Positions 51,982 to 61,341 of a stretch of 64,000 nt of DNA are shown here, in pieces (position 1 is the stretch's first letter; every line of letters starts with the position of its first letter). The stretch is from positions 62,001-126,000 of the forward strand of contig PNKX01000013.1 of assembly GCA_013822725.1 (NCBI GenBank), given 5' to 3'. The notes under the pieces are model-generated. The model was not told the origin of the DNA. It made no database searches and saw nothing but the letters and a program-made list of their open reading frames with translations. The stretch comes from Pirellula sp. (lineage in GTDB: Bacteria > Planctomycetota > Planctomycetia > Pirellulales > Lacipirellulaceae). Made by a program: the position numbers and the translations under genes.

Positions 51982-54376
51982 AGGCGGCGGACTCGCTCTC
52001 AGCGCTCGTCGCCGAGACGGCGGGGAGCGGTTGAGACGCACCAAACGGATTCGGGACGGAGCCGACGGCAGGCGAACCAGCCGCAGCTACAGGACTAGGA
52101 ACGGCGCTTGAACGAGGAAAAGGATTCGCGGGGACGACTTCCGACGCGCCCGGGGCGACGACTCCTGCCGCCGGAGCCGTCGACGGAAGAGCGGGCGTCG
52201 CCGACTGCTCCATCGTACCGACTGCGGGCAATTCTTCCAGATAGCCAACTCCCGATATGTTGCTGGTTGGAATAAACTCCCCGGAATCAGTTACCGAAGC
52301 CTGCGGCGCTGCGGCTGGCGGGGCAATTGGCTCGGGAGCGATCGTCGGGACCGGTCCTTCGTAGGGGGCTCCCTTCGCGGTGCCGGGGGCCTGGTTGTAC
52401 ACCCCGCGGCTCATGACGTTCGGACGCGTAAATCCGTAGTCCATATTGATCGCCGCATCGCGACGACGGGCCCGGCGAGTGGCGTCGAAGTACGCCTTGC
52501 CCGGCCAGGGGCCTTCCTGCAGGAAGATGCCGTTGTATTCCAGCAGCGAACCCTTGCGATAGTGAACCAGCATGACCGCCCGGTTGTAATCGACAAGCGA
52601 TCGGTAGTATGCCGACTCGGCTTGAGCCCGGCGTTGTTGGGCTTGGAGCAATAGATCGAGCGTCACCCGGCCGGAATCATAAACCGCCGCGACTGCCTTC
52701 ACATCGTCTTCCGCGGCGGCGCGTTGGTTGAAGTTTGTTTGGGTGGTTCCGAAGGTCAGGTCGAGATCGCGGATCGATTGGCCCAACTGATGGGACACCG
52801 AGAGTTCCATGTCCTGCAGCACGGCCCGTTCGCGGGCGAGCAACAGTTGCGAGTGGCGCACCGTCGTCATGCCGAGCCGGAAACCGAGCGGCATCGAAAA
52901 CTGTAGACCCGCTTCCCACTCCTGAAAGTCGCCGCTGGTGAGCGACTCCCAGGCGGTCGAACCGTCGAGGAACGGCGGAATCCCGTTGCGCGGCACGTCG
53001 ATCAAATCGTCGCCGGCGCCGAGCCAACGGTAACGGGCGACCATGTCGAGCCGCGGCAGCAGCTGGTTTTTGGCGGCGATCAGTTCGAGTTCACGACGCT
53101 TGATCGTCCACCTCTGGCGGCGCAGCTCTTCCCGGCGCGCCAGCGATTCGGTGTGGATCGTAGCCCAATCGAACTTCACCGGCGCGACCGTCGGCTCGTC
53201 GGAAGGACGAATCAGTCGCTTGTCCAGTCCCAACCCCATCAGGAAACGCAGACGGTTTTCGACCGCGAAAAGGTTTGACTGCGCGACTTCGACTTGCGCT
53301 CGGAAGTTGAAGTATTGCGAGCGTGATTGGGCCTCCGTGTTCGCCTCGCCCCCTTCGCCGCCGATGATGAACTTCGCTTTGACCTTCCGCCACGTTTCCA
53401 GCGCGCTCGCCTCGCCGACGCGGCGCGCTTCGAGATCGCGATAGCAGAAGTAGAGTTCCCAGTAAGCGTTTTCCACATCGCGCATCTGGTCGCGAACGCC
53501 GGCTTCGAAATCAGTCAGCGTCACGTCGGTCCGCATCTTGGCGATCAGCACGCCGTCGATCTGGTCGGAAAAGTTACCCGCCGACTCGGAAAAGCTGCGC
53601 GGGCCGGCGATGCGGTTGTATTCGGTGCCGGCGCCTTGCAACAACGGCTGGGTGACCGCGGCTTCGACGTTGGCGAACCAGTCGCTCGGCTGGGTGCGGC
53701 TGCCGTTGTTATTCTGGTCGTAGTTGGTGTTCGTGCGGGCTTCGAACGTGCTGCCGTTGGCGGCGGTCTTCGTCAGGCCGGTGGTGAAGCGGCCGGTGTC
53801 TTGCCGGAACAGCGGGTTGAAGAAGTCGGGCGCCGCCGCGAGGCCGAAGTTCTGCGGCCGGTCGTTCTTCTGCCAGACGAGGCTGGAATCGAGCTGCGCG
53901 TCGAACTCCGAGAGGGCCGCTTCGACGCCCCGGCCGCTGAACTGGCTGCCGGTGTTGCCGCCGTAGCCGCTTTCAGTCAACGCGGCGTCGTAGGTGGTGA
54001 TCGCGTTGCCGCCGCCGGCGGTGAGCGCTTCGGGGGCGGTCGTCGAAATGTTCTGGCCGCCGTCGTTGATCCGCCCGCCGAGGTTGCGAACGACGGTGCT
54101 ATTTTCGAGCGTGAGCCGGACGACCTCTTCGAGCGAGAGGTCCCACATCTTGAAGTCTTGAGCGTTGGCGAGGGTCAGCGGCTCCTGGGCGTTGGCGACG
54201 TCGGCGATGGGCTGCGCGTTGACGTCGGGGTACTCAATGTTCGTCGCGACGTCCATGTAGTGAGAAAGGTCGCCGTCTTCCTTGAAGTAGAACGGCTGAA
54301 TCGGCGTGCAACCGCTGCAGAGCGTAAGCCCGCACAGCAGCAGCGAGGTTGCCGTCTGTAGTTGCCGATTCATCAT
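51908..54376 (-). CDS. TolC-family outer-membrane channel lipoprotein with long C-terminal tail
   Basis: An 822-residue protein. The lipobox is LCSG-C23. Residues about 80-620 are two OEP repeats with the long coiled helices of TolC-type channels (MRDVENAYWELYFCYRDLEARR; LGQSIRDLDLTFGTTQTNFNQ; LLLQAQQRRAQAESAYYRSLVDYNRAVMLV). The last 170 residues are Pro/Ala/Ser-rich and disordered, which explains the length (TolC itself is about 490). It would be the outer-membrane exit of a tripartite pump or secretion system. No pump genes are adjacent. The 3' end overlaps the WYL regulator by 74 nt. Confidence 0.87.
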   Translation of the reverse strand: MMNRQLQTATSLLLCGLTLCSGCTPIQPFYFKEDGDLSHYMDVATNIEYPDVNAQPIADVANAQEPLTLANAQDFKMWDLSLEEVVRLTLENSTVVRNLGGRINDGGQNISTTAPEALTAGGGNAITTYDAALTESGYGGNTGSQFSGRGVEAALSEFDAQLDSSLVWQKNDRPQNFGLAAAPDFFNPLFRQDTGRFTTGLTKTAANGSTFEARTNTNYDQNNNGSRTQPSDWFANVEAAVTQPLLQGAGTEYNRIAGPRSFSESAGNFSDQIDGVLIAKMRTDVTLTDFEAGVRDQMRDVENAYWELYFCYRDLEARRVGEASALETWRKVKAKFIIGGEGGEANTEAQSRSQYFNFRAQVEVAQSNLFAVENRLRFLMGLGLDKRLIRPSDEPTVAPVKFDWATIHTESLARREELRRQRWTIKRRELELIAAKNQLLPRLDMVARYRWLGAGDDLIDVPRNGIPPFLDGSTAWESLTSGDFQEWEAGLQFSMPLGFRLGMTTVRHSQLLLARERAVLQDMELSVSHQLGQSIRDLDLTFGTTQTNFNQRAAAEDDVKAVAAVYDSGRVTLDLLLQAQQRRAQAESAYYRSLVDYNRAVMLVHYRKGSLLEYNGIFLQEGPWPGKAYFDATRRARRRDAAINMDYGFTRPNVMSRGVYNQAPGTAKGAPYEGPVPTIAPEPIAPPAAAPQASVTDSGEFIPTSNISGVGYLEELPAVGTMEQSATPALPSTAPAAGVVAPGASEVVPANPFPRSSAVPSPVAAAGSPAVGSVPNPFGASQPLPAVSATSAESESAAYEPQANYAPAETAANAAGWAGGQR

Positions 54377-54732
54377 GCGCGATCTTTCTGACTGCCATTT
54401 CGCACCCCCCAGTGCGGCGTCGGCGCCGTTTCCGGCCGCGACGTTGTTGATCCGCTAGCACCGCGGCGCGACTAATGGAGCACGCGCGCAGGCTGACGGA
54501 ATACTCAGCACATTCAGTATCGTCTGCGCAATCGGCAAACTTTGACATTTTGCAGAATTGTTGCGGCAGCAATGCTAGCGCGGCCGCGATCGCCTGCGTA
54601 CGAAGCGCGTATGCGACGGCCACGACGCTGCGGCCATTTAGCAGCGGGCGGTAGCCCGCTTCCCGCCGCGAGCGGCGGGGCTAAATGGGCGTTCAAGCAT
54701 GGCGGATCGTTTTATGCAACATGCGGACTGCG
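54377..54732. other. Intergenic stretch with a branched palindrome
   Basis: The 356 nt between the TolC-like start and the next gene. The only structure is at 54634-54688 (see separate entry). The promoter of the TolC-like gene should lie at the left end, but I cannot pick one. Confidence 0.4.
54634..54688. repeat. Three-way-junction palindrome
   Basis: Outer stem CCATTTAGC/GCTAAATGG encloses two hairpins (AGCGGGC-GGTA-GCCCGCT and CCCGCCGC-GA-GCGGCGGG). A similar arrangement occurs at 59795-59855 with different sequence. Confidence 0.8.
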
Positions 54733-55221
54733 CTAAACGTCCATACCGCCGAGCCCGCCCAGATCCCCCGCAGTGAGCGATGGTGCTTCCAGTTGGCCTG
54801 CTTGAGCGGCTAGCTGCCCCGCAGCGATAAAGCGATCGAACTCAATAGCGACCGCCTGGCGAACGCGTTCAACGAGCCACGCCTCGACGGCAACGGGAAC
54901 GCCTCCGCATGTCTCGCTAACGAGGGCGACCTCAAGGATTACCTCTTCACACTTCCGATCGCCGGCGTCGGTGCGCGCCACGCCCTCAAATTCAAACCGG
55001 CAAACCCCTTCGACGTCGCTATTGGCGAAACGGAAGACGCAGCGAGCGTTTTGCAGGAAGTAGGTCCGCTCGACGCCGTAGGAATTGATCGCCGACTGCA
55101 TGTGAGCGGCGCGACGACGCTGGGCGTCGGAGGCGTCGAGCGGGATATCGAGCCGGCCGATGGTGCGCAATGGCACGCACTCGAATTCAACGTCGACGAT
55201 TGATGGCAGCGGGTCGGTCAT
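54733..55221 (-). CDS. Hypothetical protein
   Basis: A 162-residue soluble protein. ATG 55221 is chosen because the protein begins there with DPLPSIVDVEFECVPLRTIG. The pattern SYGVERTYFLQNARCVFRFANSD, then GVCRFEFEGVARTDAG, then EEVILEVALVSETCGG reads as alternating beta strands. The C-terminal 40 residues are helix then Gly/Leu-rich. No signal peptide. Family unknown to me. It lies 110 nt upstream of a large secreted protein gene's end on the same strand. Confidence 0.5.
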   Translation of the reverse strand: MTDPLPSIVDVEFECVPLRTIGRLDIPLDASDAQRRRAAHMQSAINSYGVERTYFLQNARCVFRFANSDVEGVCRFEFEGVARTDAGDRKCEEVILEVALVSETCGGVPVAVEAWLVERVRQAVAIEFDRFIAAGQLAAQAGQLEAPSLTAGDLGGLGGMDV

Positions 55222-55298
55222 GACGAACTGAATTCTCCTGCCGATATCATGGCGTCCGTTGTTTGCCAACGCCAGTCAACAATCGGCGTGCAACGTTT

Positions 55299-55323
55299 AG
55301 CCCCCGGTCACTGACCGGGGGCT
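55299..55323. terminator. GC-rich hairpin after the 770-residue gene
   Basis: AGCCCCCGGTCA/TGACCGGGGGCT forms an 11-12 bp stem 8 nt past the stop of the - strand gene at 55332. No T tract, so a weak terminator or repeat; it resembles the hairpin at 25657. Confidence 0.5.
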
Positions 55324-55331
55324 AAGGCAGG

Positions 55332-57644
55332 TCACGGCGCGGGCGGCGGTAAGATCCAGCCGATGGTGAGCCAACCATCTTGTACTTCTAGTTGGTCGAG
55401 CAGCAGCGTGCCGACGTTGGTAATCGCGATCGGTTCGATCGGAATCTCGCGCGGAAAGCTCTCGCCGGCGTTGGCGCGGGCGTTCATGTTTTTCGCCAAC
55501 GTGCTGCGGAAGCCCGACTGCTGGGCCGTTAGCTGCTTATCCCAGGCGGGATCAAAACCAGTCGGGAAGACCTCGATCTCGCCGACTCGCTGCAGCACCA
55601 CCTGATCGCCCTTTTGAGTGATGGCGTAGGTAATGATGAAATCCCAGTTGGCGTACTCCATGTCGTCGCTCGCGAGCTTCGACGCGCGAATGCGGATGAC
55701 CACCTTCCCGTCGTCGAAGCGGACTCCGACCGGGGCCTCGGGATTAAGCGTGATGGAATAAGGCTTAAATGGCGGCAGGACAGGGGGAGCATCCGGACCG
55801 CGTTCGTCGGCTTGCCCTTCAACGATCTGATCGGCGGCTTTCGACGCCTCGTCGATGATCGCGGCGCCAGTCGCGGCGGCCGCGGCCAACTGCGGATTCT
55901 TCGCCGACAGCAGCTTGATCCAGTTGGGGACGTCCCCTTCGAGATTCGGCGGCACATCCGCCGTCTGCTGGCTGATGCGGGCCGAGGCGAGCGCTAGCGG
56001 TAGGTAATTGTTCACCGCCGATTCGTGGATTTGCAGCGCCAGGTCGAGCCCCGGCTTGAGTTCCGGCGCCGCATTGTCGGCGCCAAGCTGATTCCTCCCT
56101 GCGAACGTCGATTCGATGGCGACCCCGTCGGGCGACGAGCTCATCTTCAGGTACTCGGGCGTCACGGCCCGGCGAATGAGCGGGTCGCGAATCTTCGTCT
56201 GGTAACGGAGCCGCGCATCGCCGAGATCTTTGGCGACCCGCTCGTTGAACTCGTCAATGACGTTCTGCCGCGTGTGCTCGGCCGAAATCTTCTCGGCCTG
56301 TCGCTTCGACTCGGACGCCCGTTTCCACGCGACTTTTTCAATCAATTTGGCGCCGAATTGGCCGCCAGTTTTCTGAATCGATTTGATGTTCGTGTGAGTC
56401 TCGACGTGCGCTACGGCGGGATCGGCTTCGAACGCCTCGTCGCTAACGGTGATTCGCTTGCTGGCGGTGTAGACAGTGTTGCCTCGACTATTAATCCGCA
56501 CCGGGCCGTTGTAGCCGTTGGTGCGCGAGTGGGCCTGCCCGTCGAGATAGACCATCAGTTGGACGGTGTCGTCCGAGGGCTGCAGTTCGTAGCGGACGTT
56601 TCCCATCGTGTGGGCCGAGCCGAAAATGCTCGTCCCCAAGATGCAGTCGCGAACGGGGCGGACTTGGTCGATATTGCGATTTGGCATCCGCTCGACGAAG
56701 TTTGCCGAGACGACGGCGGAAATGTTCTTTTGGGCGAAGCGATCGCGAACCGTCGCCACAAAGTCTGCCGAGTGCCCTAGCGCGTCAATCACGCCGAGAA
56801 TCCGGCCGACCTGCCACGCGGTTTCGGTCGTCGGGCGTTCCAGATGCCGCTGCAGTTCTTTGCCCAGGCTGTCCAGCAGTCGCTCGTAGTCGGCGCGAAG
56901 ATCTCGCGACTTCGAAGCAGCCGCCCACGGGGCGAGAGCGCGGTATTTGGCGATCGCCCGCGCCGCGTCGGTGAAGACGGGCAACTCGAGCCCGGGCTGA
57001 TTCGCCCGGAAGCGGAGGAGAACATCGTCAAGATTGTTGAGCGACGCCCGCGTCACCTCAAAATTGTCGGCGAAGTGGGGCGTCAGTTCCTCCCACAACA
57101 AGAACTTTTTCCAGCTGCGGGCGAGCGCCGTATCGGCGCCCATCGCGCGTTCCAGGGCACGAGCCTTGTCGCGCATTGTCGCGCGGAGCAGGGCGAACTC
57201 TTCCGGCGTCAATGGCTGATGGTCGCCACGCGCGGCCCAGGCGAGCTTTGCGAAGTCGCCGTTGAATTGCGCGTGGACCGACTTCAAATAGTCGGCGAGC
57301 GCGGACCGTAGCTTCTGAAACGGCGCGAGTTGCAAACCATTGGCTTGGCCAGAGAGGGTTTGCAGCGATTCAGCGAGTTGGGCCGGATCGACTTCGACGC
57401 CTTTGGCCAGTTCGGCCCGCAACTGATCGGACTTGATGAAGTTCCGCCAGCGATTGCCGTTGGGGCCAGAGCCGACCCAGGCGTCGAGTGAATCGAGAGC
57501 CTCGATCACTGGCGCGGGATCAACTGCCGGCGCGGCCTCGCCGGCGGCAGGTGCCGGTTCCTGGGAATGCGCAGCCAATCCGCCGCCACAGGCGACGATT
57601 GACAAGGCAACAAGCGATGCAACTCTCCTCAGGCTCAAAATCAC
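55332..57644 (-). CDS. Large secreted protein of unknown function
   Basis: A 770-residue exported protein, GTG start at 57644. The signal peptide is SLVALSIVACGGGLAAHS. Residues 40-310 are helical (DSLDAWVGSGPNGNRWRNF; ALADYLKSVHAQFNGDFAKLA). The middle 310-420 is strand-rich with GNVRYELQPSDDTVQLMVYLDG. Then come a helical stretch and a C-terminal strand region (KVVIRIRASKLASDDMEYANW) that looks like a beta-sandwich. No lipobox, no membrane anchor and no known domain that I recognise. Probably periplasmic or surface-located. It may be conserved in Planctomycetes, but I cannot verify. Confidence 0.65.
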   Translation of the reverse strand: MILSLRRVASLVALSIVACGGGLAAHSQEPAPAAGEAAPAVDPAPVIEALDSLDAWVGSGPNGNRWRNFIKSDQLRAELAKGVEVDPAQLAESLQTLSGQANGLQLAPFQKLRSALADYLKSVHAQFNGDFAKLAWAARGDHQPLTPEEFALLRATMRDKARALERAMGADTALARSWKKFLLWEELTPHFADNFEVTRASLNNLDDVLLRFRANQPGLELPVFTDAARAIAKYRALAPWAAASKSRDLRADYERLLDSLGKELQRHLERPTTETAWQVGRILGVIDALGHSADFVATVRDRFAQKNISAVVSANFVERMPNRNIDQVRPVRDCILGTSIFGSAHTMGNVRYELQPSDDTVQLMVYLDGQAHSRTNGYNGPVRINSRGNTVYTASKRITVSDEAFEADPAVAHVETHTNIKSIQKTGGQFGAKLIEKVAWKRASESKRQAEKISAEHTRQNVIDEFNERVAKDLGDARLRYQTKIRDPLIRRAVTPEYLKMSSSPDGVAIESTFAGRNQLGADNAAPELKPGLDLALQIHESAVNNYLPLALASARISQQTADVPPNLEGDVPNWIKLLSAKNPQLAAAAATGAAIIDEASKAADQIVEGQADERGPDAPPVLPPFKPYSITLNPEAPVGVRFDDGKVVIRIRASKLASDDMEYANWDFIITYAITQKGDQVVLQRVGEIEVFPTGFDPAWDKQLTAQQSGFRSTLAKNMNARANAGESFPREIPIEPIAITNVGTLLLDQLEVQDGWLTIGWILPPPAP

Positions 57645-57918
57645 CGATGCGCTCCCACGTCCCAGATGTGCATGAACTCGACGCCTTCCTGCGCCGGTCT
57701 CATGCTAACGGCTAGGCACGCCTTGCGCCAATTATCCAACCCGCCTAGTCGTGCAAATCGCGTACCTGCGTCGTGGATAAGCTTGTGCGGGCAGAACGGG
57801 GCACAGTCTCTACAGCGGCCAAGGAAGGACGACGTTACGATGCCAGCTTGGCCGGCGATCGCGCAGCGGCGACCAGGATGATGCCAAAAAGCAACGTTCC
57901 GGCCGGGAAGGTAGCCCG

Positions 57919-59580
57919 TTACTCCCCGTCGCGGAGACGGTTGAAGTAATCCTCAGCATTCTCACGCTGAGTCTTGGGGAGCTGCTCGATGACGAGCGGA
58001 TCGGCCGGTTCGCTCGACTGGGCCGCCATCTCTTCCTGAATAGCCTCGCGGACGTCGCCGCGAATGTTCGGGCCGTCGGCTTCGCCGGTGATGACGGCGG
58101 CGCCCTTGCCTGGATTCTGCTTCACCTGCGAGTCGCGGAAGGCGACGTCATTTTTCTCATCAGGCCGTTGGCCCTGGCCGCGACCAGCCCCCATGCCGTC
58201 GCCCTTGCCAGTCCCCGGCTTCTGGCCAAAGCGATTGCCCATCTTTCCTTGGCATGCTTTGCACCCTTCGCCCATGCATTCGGAACAGCTCATCGACGTC
58301 TTGGCCATTTCGAGTTGCTCCATGGCCATGTCGAGCATCTCGCCCTCGCCCATCTCTTTTTGCATCTGTTCCATCTGCTGGGCCATCTGCTCCATCGCTT
58401 GGGCGGCCGCCTTCTGGTCCCCCTTCTGCATCGCCTGCTGAGCCTCGCCGAGCTTCTGGGCCATTTGCTGCATCTGCTTCGACTGTTGCTGCGACTTCTG
58501 CATCTGGTCGAGCTTCTGCTGCAGTTGGCCCGCTTCGGCGAGGTTGCCCTTCTTCTTTTGCTCGGCGATTTGCTTCTTGATCTCGTCCATCGCCTGCTGC
58601 TTTTCGGCCGCAGCTTGTTCGAGCTTTTTCTGCAACTGCGACAGCTGTTTCTGCAGTTCCTTCTTGCCGGCGCCGTCGAGCTTGCCAGCCTTGAGCTGTT
58701 CTTTCAGCTTGTTGAGTTCTTGCTGGGCCTTATCCCAATTGCCCTCTTTCATCGCCTCGACCATCTTCTCGGCCGGGCCTTTGCTGAAGTCCTTCATGCC
58801 AGCGAGCTGCTTCTTCAGCTCGTTGTCGCCGCCCAGCTTTTCGCGACGCTCGGCGAGTTGCTTCGCGAGGTCGTTCATCTTGACCATCGCTTGCTTGCGA
58901 TCGACGTCCTTTTTGACCGCCAGCTTCTCAACGTCTTTGTCGACCTGCAGCAGTAGTTCCTCCGCTTCTTTGAGACCCTTCTTCGCGGCTTCCTTGCGGC
59001 GCTCGACGAGCTTCTTCCGCAGCGCGTCGGTCGAGTTCTCCAGCGCCTTCGGCGTGAGATTGGTCGTCGCGGGGTCGACGCTGCTTTGCGCTTGCTTGTT
59101 ATCGATGAGCAGCACAAGGGCGCCGGCGAGCAGCGCGGGAACGAGCGGCAGCAACGCGGCGCGGCCGACGTTGATGCGGAAGCGTTGATCGATTTCCAAA
59201 CGGCTGATAGCACGAACGGCGTCGGCGAGGAGGGCGCGGCCAGCCGGGGTCTCGGCTGCTTCGGGCGGCAGCGACAGGCTGCTGGCGACGCGCTCTTTCA
59301 GTTCAAAGCGGCGGTCAATTTCCATCGCCGCTTCGATTTCGCTGCGGCCGCGGAGCCAAGTCCACACGAGGGCGACGGCTAAACCGGCGACCATCGATCC
59401 GCCGAGCCAGCCGACTGTCCAGTTTGCCGGCAGATCGGCGATGGCGACGAACTTCGGCAGGGCGATCGCGATGGCAGCAATAATCAGTGCCACAAACCAG
59501 CAGTTGATCAGCCGATTGAGGAACAATTCCATCCAGAGCCGACGGCGAGCCCGGGCGACTTGCTTGCGGATTTGGTCCAT
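57919..59580 (-). CDS. Membrane protein with long coiled coil and zinc-finger-like motif
   Basis: A 553-residue protein. Membrane helices are at about 23-44 (LINCWFVALIIAAIAIALP) and 55-75 (WTVGWLGGSMVAGLAVALVW), with a further one at about 143-162 (AALLPLVPALLAGALVLLI). Residues 180-430 are a Lys/Gln/Glu-rich coiled coil. At about 433-446, CSECMGEGCKACQG matches the DnaJ zinc-finger pattern CxxCxGxG followed by CxxCxG. The tail is Gly/Gln-rich. The coiled coil would be cytoplasmic or periplasmic depending on topology, which is not certain. No functional clue; no MoxR or DUF58 genes are adjacent. Confidence 0.68.
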   Translation of the reverse strand: MDQIRKQVARARRRLWMELFLNRLINCWFVALIIAAIAIALPKFVAIADLPANWTVGWLGGSMVAGLAVALVWTWLRGRSEIEAAMEIDRRFELKERVASSLSLPPEAAETPAGRALLADAVRAISRLEIDQRFRINVGRAALLPLVPALLAGALVLLIDNKQAQSSVDPATTNLTPKALENSTDALRKKLVERRKEAAKKGLKEAEELLLQVDKDVEKLAVKKDVDRKQAMVKMNDLAKQLAERREKLGGDNELKKQLAGMKDFSKGPAEKMVEAMKEGNWDKAQQELNKLKEQLKAGKLDGAGKKELQKQLSQLQKKLEQAAAEKQQAMDEIKKQIAEQKKKGNLAEAGQLQQKLDQMQKSQQQSKQMQQMAQKLGEAQQAMQKGDQKAAAQAMEQMAQQMEQMQKEMGEGEMLDMAMEQLEMAKTSMSCSECMGEGCKACQGKMGNRFGQKPGTGKGDGMGAGRGQGQRPDEKNDVAFRDSQVKQNPGKGAAVITGEADGPNIRGDVREAIQEEMAAQSSEPADPLVIEQLPKTQRENAEDYFNRLRDGE

Positions 59581-59794
59581 GGCACGACTTTCCTGCTGCG
59601 AAAGTGGAAACTGAGGCGGACGCCAAGTCGACGACTATTCTATCGGCATTAGCCAGCGGGGTCACGCTGAAAGGGCGTCCGCGGGGCGTTTTGAGGGGTA
59701 AACTGTTAACGGAGGAACGGTTTGGCGGTTTAGGAGGCGGCGAGCTACGAAGACATTCGCCGTACGGGCCTAAATCTGGTCGGTGAGGCTTCAG

Positions 59795-59855
59795 GCTAGC
59801 CGGAGGGCCACGCCCTCCGGGTAGGGCTCCCGGATCGCGTGGCGATCCGGCTAGC
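59795..59855. repeat. Three-way-junction palindrome
   Basis: Outer stem GCTAGC/GCTAGC encloses CCGGAGGGC-CAC-GCCCTCCGG and CCGGATCG-CGTG-GCGATCCGG-like hairpins. It lies in the 345-nt gap 59581-59925. Nothing else in that gap looks coding; a promoter for the DCC gene should be at its right end. Confidence 0.8.
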
Positions 59856-59925
59856 TTGTAGAGTCACCGCCGTTGAGAATTTGCTTGGTTAACTTTCCGT
59901 TCGTCATTAGCTTGGACGCTGCACG

Positions 59926-60360
59926 ATGACTGCTAGTTCCACCGCCGCCCCCCTGCCCCGCCCTGCCGACCGGCCCAGCGCCGACGTCGTGATTTACGAC
60001 GGCGACTGCGGGATCTGCACGGCTCAGATCAACAAGCTGCCGTGGTGGGATTGCCGGGGGAAGCTGGCCTACCTGTCGCTGCATGATCCTGAAGTGAAGG
60101 AACGATTTCCCGACTTGCCGCACGACCGGATGATGCAGGAGATGGTGATCGTCGACCGCCACGGCAACCGCCACTGGGGTCCGGCGGCGATTCGGTATCT
60201 CACCCGGCGACTGCGACGACTCTGGTGGGCGGCGCCAGTGCTGTACTTCCCCGGCAGCATGCTGCTGTGGCGGCCACTGTACCGGTGGGTTGCGCGGAAC
60301 CGCTATCGGCTGAGCGGGAGCCAGTGTGCGACGGGGGCTTGTCAGTTGCACATCAAGTGA
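59926..60360 (+). CDS. DCC-family thiol-disulfide oxidoreductase-like protein (DUF393)
   Basis: A 144-residue DUF393 protein. It has the family start VVIYDGDCGICTAQINKL with the CxxC-like pair and an early WWDCRGKLAYLSL. The MMQEMVIVDRHGNRHWGPAAI segment is also typical, and the end RLSGSQCATGACQL carries two more cysteines. DUF393 (DCC) proteins have a thioredoxin-like core and are predicted, not proven, to be disulfide oxidoreductases. A hydrophobic stretch near residues 98-115 (WWAAPVLYFPGSMLLW) may contact the membrane. Convergent with panB. Confidence 0.85.
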   Translation: MTASSTAAPLPRPADRPSADVVIYDGDCGICTAQINKLPWWDCRGKLAYLSLHDPEVKERFPDLPHDRMMQEMVIVDRHGNRHWGPAAIRYLTRRLRRLWWAAPVLYFPGSMLLWRPLYRWVARNRYRLSGSQCATGACQLHIK

Positions 60361-60388
60361 GCTGTCGAACAGTTCGACCGCACGCCGC

Positions 60389-61216
60389 TCACTCAAACGT
60401 ATGCTCCGCCGCGGGAAACTCCCCGCCGCGCACCTCATCGCGAAACCCGCGCACTGCATCGACCACCGTCTTGTTGAGGTTGGCGTACGCCTTCACGAAC
60501 CGCGGGGCGTAGTCGGTCGCCATGCCGAGGACGTCGTGCAGCACAAGCACTTGGCCGTCGCAGTCGGCGCCGGCGCCGATGCCGATCGTCGGGATCGAGA
60601 GCATGCCGGTGATCTTCGCCGCGATGCCGCGCGGGATGCACTCGAGCACCATCGCGAACGCCCCCGCCTCGGCCGCTGCGCAGGCGTCGCTGATAAGGGC
60701 CTGCTCGTCGCGCTGGACGCGATAGCCGCCAAGCTGGTGGACGTTCTGCGGCCGCAACCCGCAATGGGCCATCACTGGGATGCCGGCGGAGACGAGCGCC
60801 GCGATTGTTTCGGCCTGCTCTACGCCCCCCTCTAGCTTCACCGCCTGGCAGCGGGTCTCTTTGAGAATGCGGCCGGCATTTTCGATCGCCTTAAACTTGC
60901 CGAGGTGGTAGCTCGGGAATGGCATGTCGACTACCACCAGCGCGTGATTCACCGCGCGGCCGACCATCTCGGCGTGGTAGATCATCTCGTCGAGGGTCAC
61001 GGGCAGCGTGTTCTCATGCCCCTGCACCACCATCGACATGCTGTCGCCGACGAGCACCCCCTCGACCCCCGCCTCGTCGACCAGCCGAGCGAACGGGTAG
61101 TCGTAGGCGGTGACCATCGAGATCTTCTGGCCCGTCCCTTTAAGGGCCGTGAACTTCGGCACGGTCATCCGCTGGGAGCGGCGTGAGGGCTCGGGGCTGG
61201 ACGGTTTTTTGGCCAT
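60389..61216 (-). CDS. panB: Ketopantoate hydroxymethyltransferase
   Basis: A 275-residue PanB that adds a hydroxymethyl group from methylenetetrahydrofolate to alpha-ketoisovalerate, the first step of pantothenate synthesis. Marks are MVTAYDYPFARLVDEAGVEG, VLVGDSMSMVVQGHENTLPV (metal-binding Asp), VDMPFPSYHLG, VKLEGGVEQAE, and the catalytic glutamate in FAMVLECIPRG. ATG 61216 gives an extension of about 15 Lys/Ser-rich residues before the family start. It stands alone, without panC next to it. Confidence 0.95.
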   Translation of the reverse strand: MAKKPSSPEPSRRSQRMTVPKFTALKGTGQKISMVTAYDYPFARLVDEAGVEGVLVGDSMSMVVQGHENTLPVTLDEMIYHAEMVGRAVNHALVVVDMPFPSYHLGKFKAIENAGRILKETRCQAVKLEGGVEQAETIAALVSAGIPVMAHCGLRPQNVHQLGGYRVQRDEQALISDACAAAEAGAFAMVLECIPRGIAAKITGMLSIPTIGIGAGADCDGQVLVLHDVLGMATDYAPRFVKAYANLNKTVVDAVRGFRDEVRGGEFPAAEHTFE

Positions 61217-61341
61217 TAATGCAGGCTAATCGACCCTCACGCCAGTCGTCAACGAGCAACGCCGCAGGAGCCGACCGGCTCACCGAATTCAGGAATTTAA
61301 CCGCCAAGGACGCCAAGGTTCGCCAAGGAAATACAGGGAGA

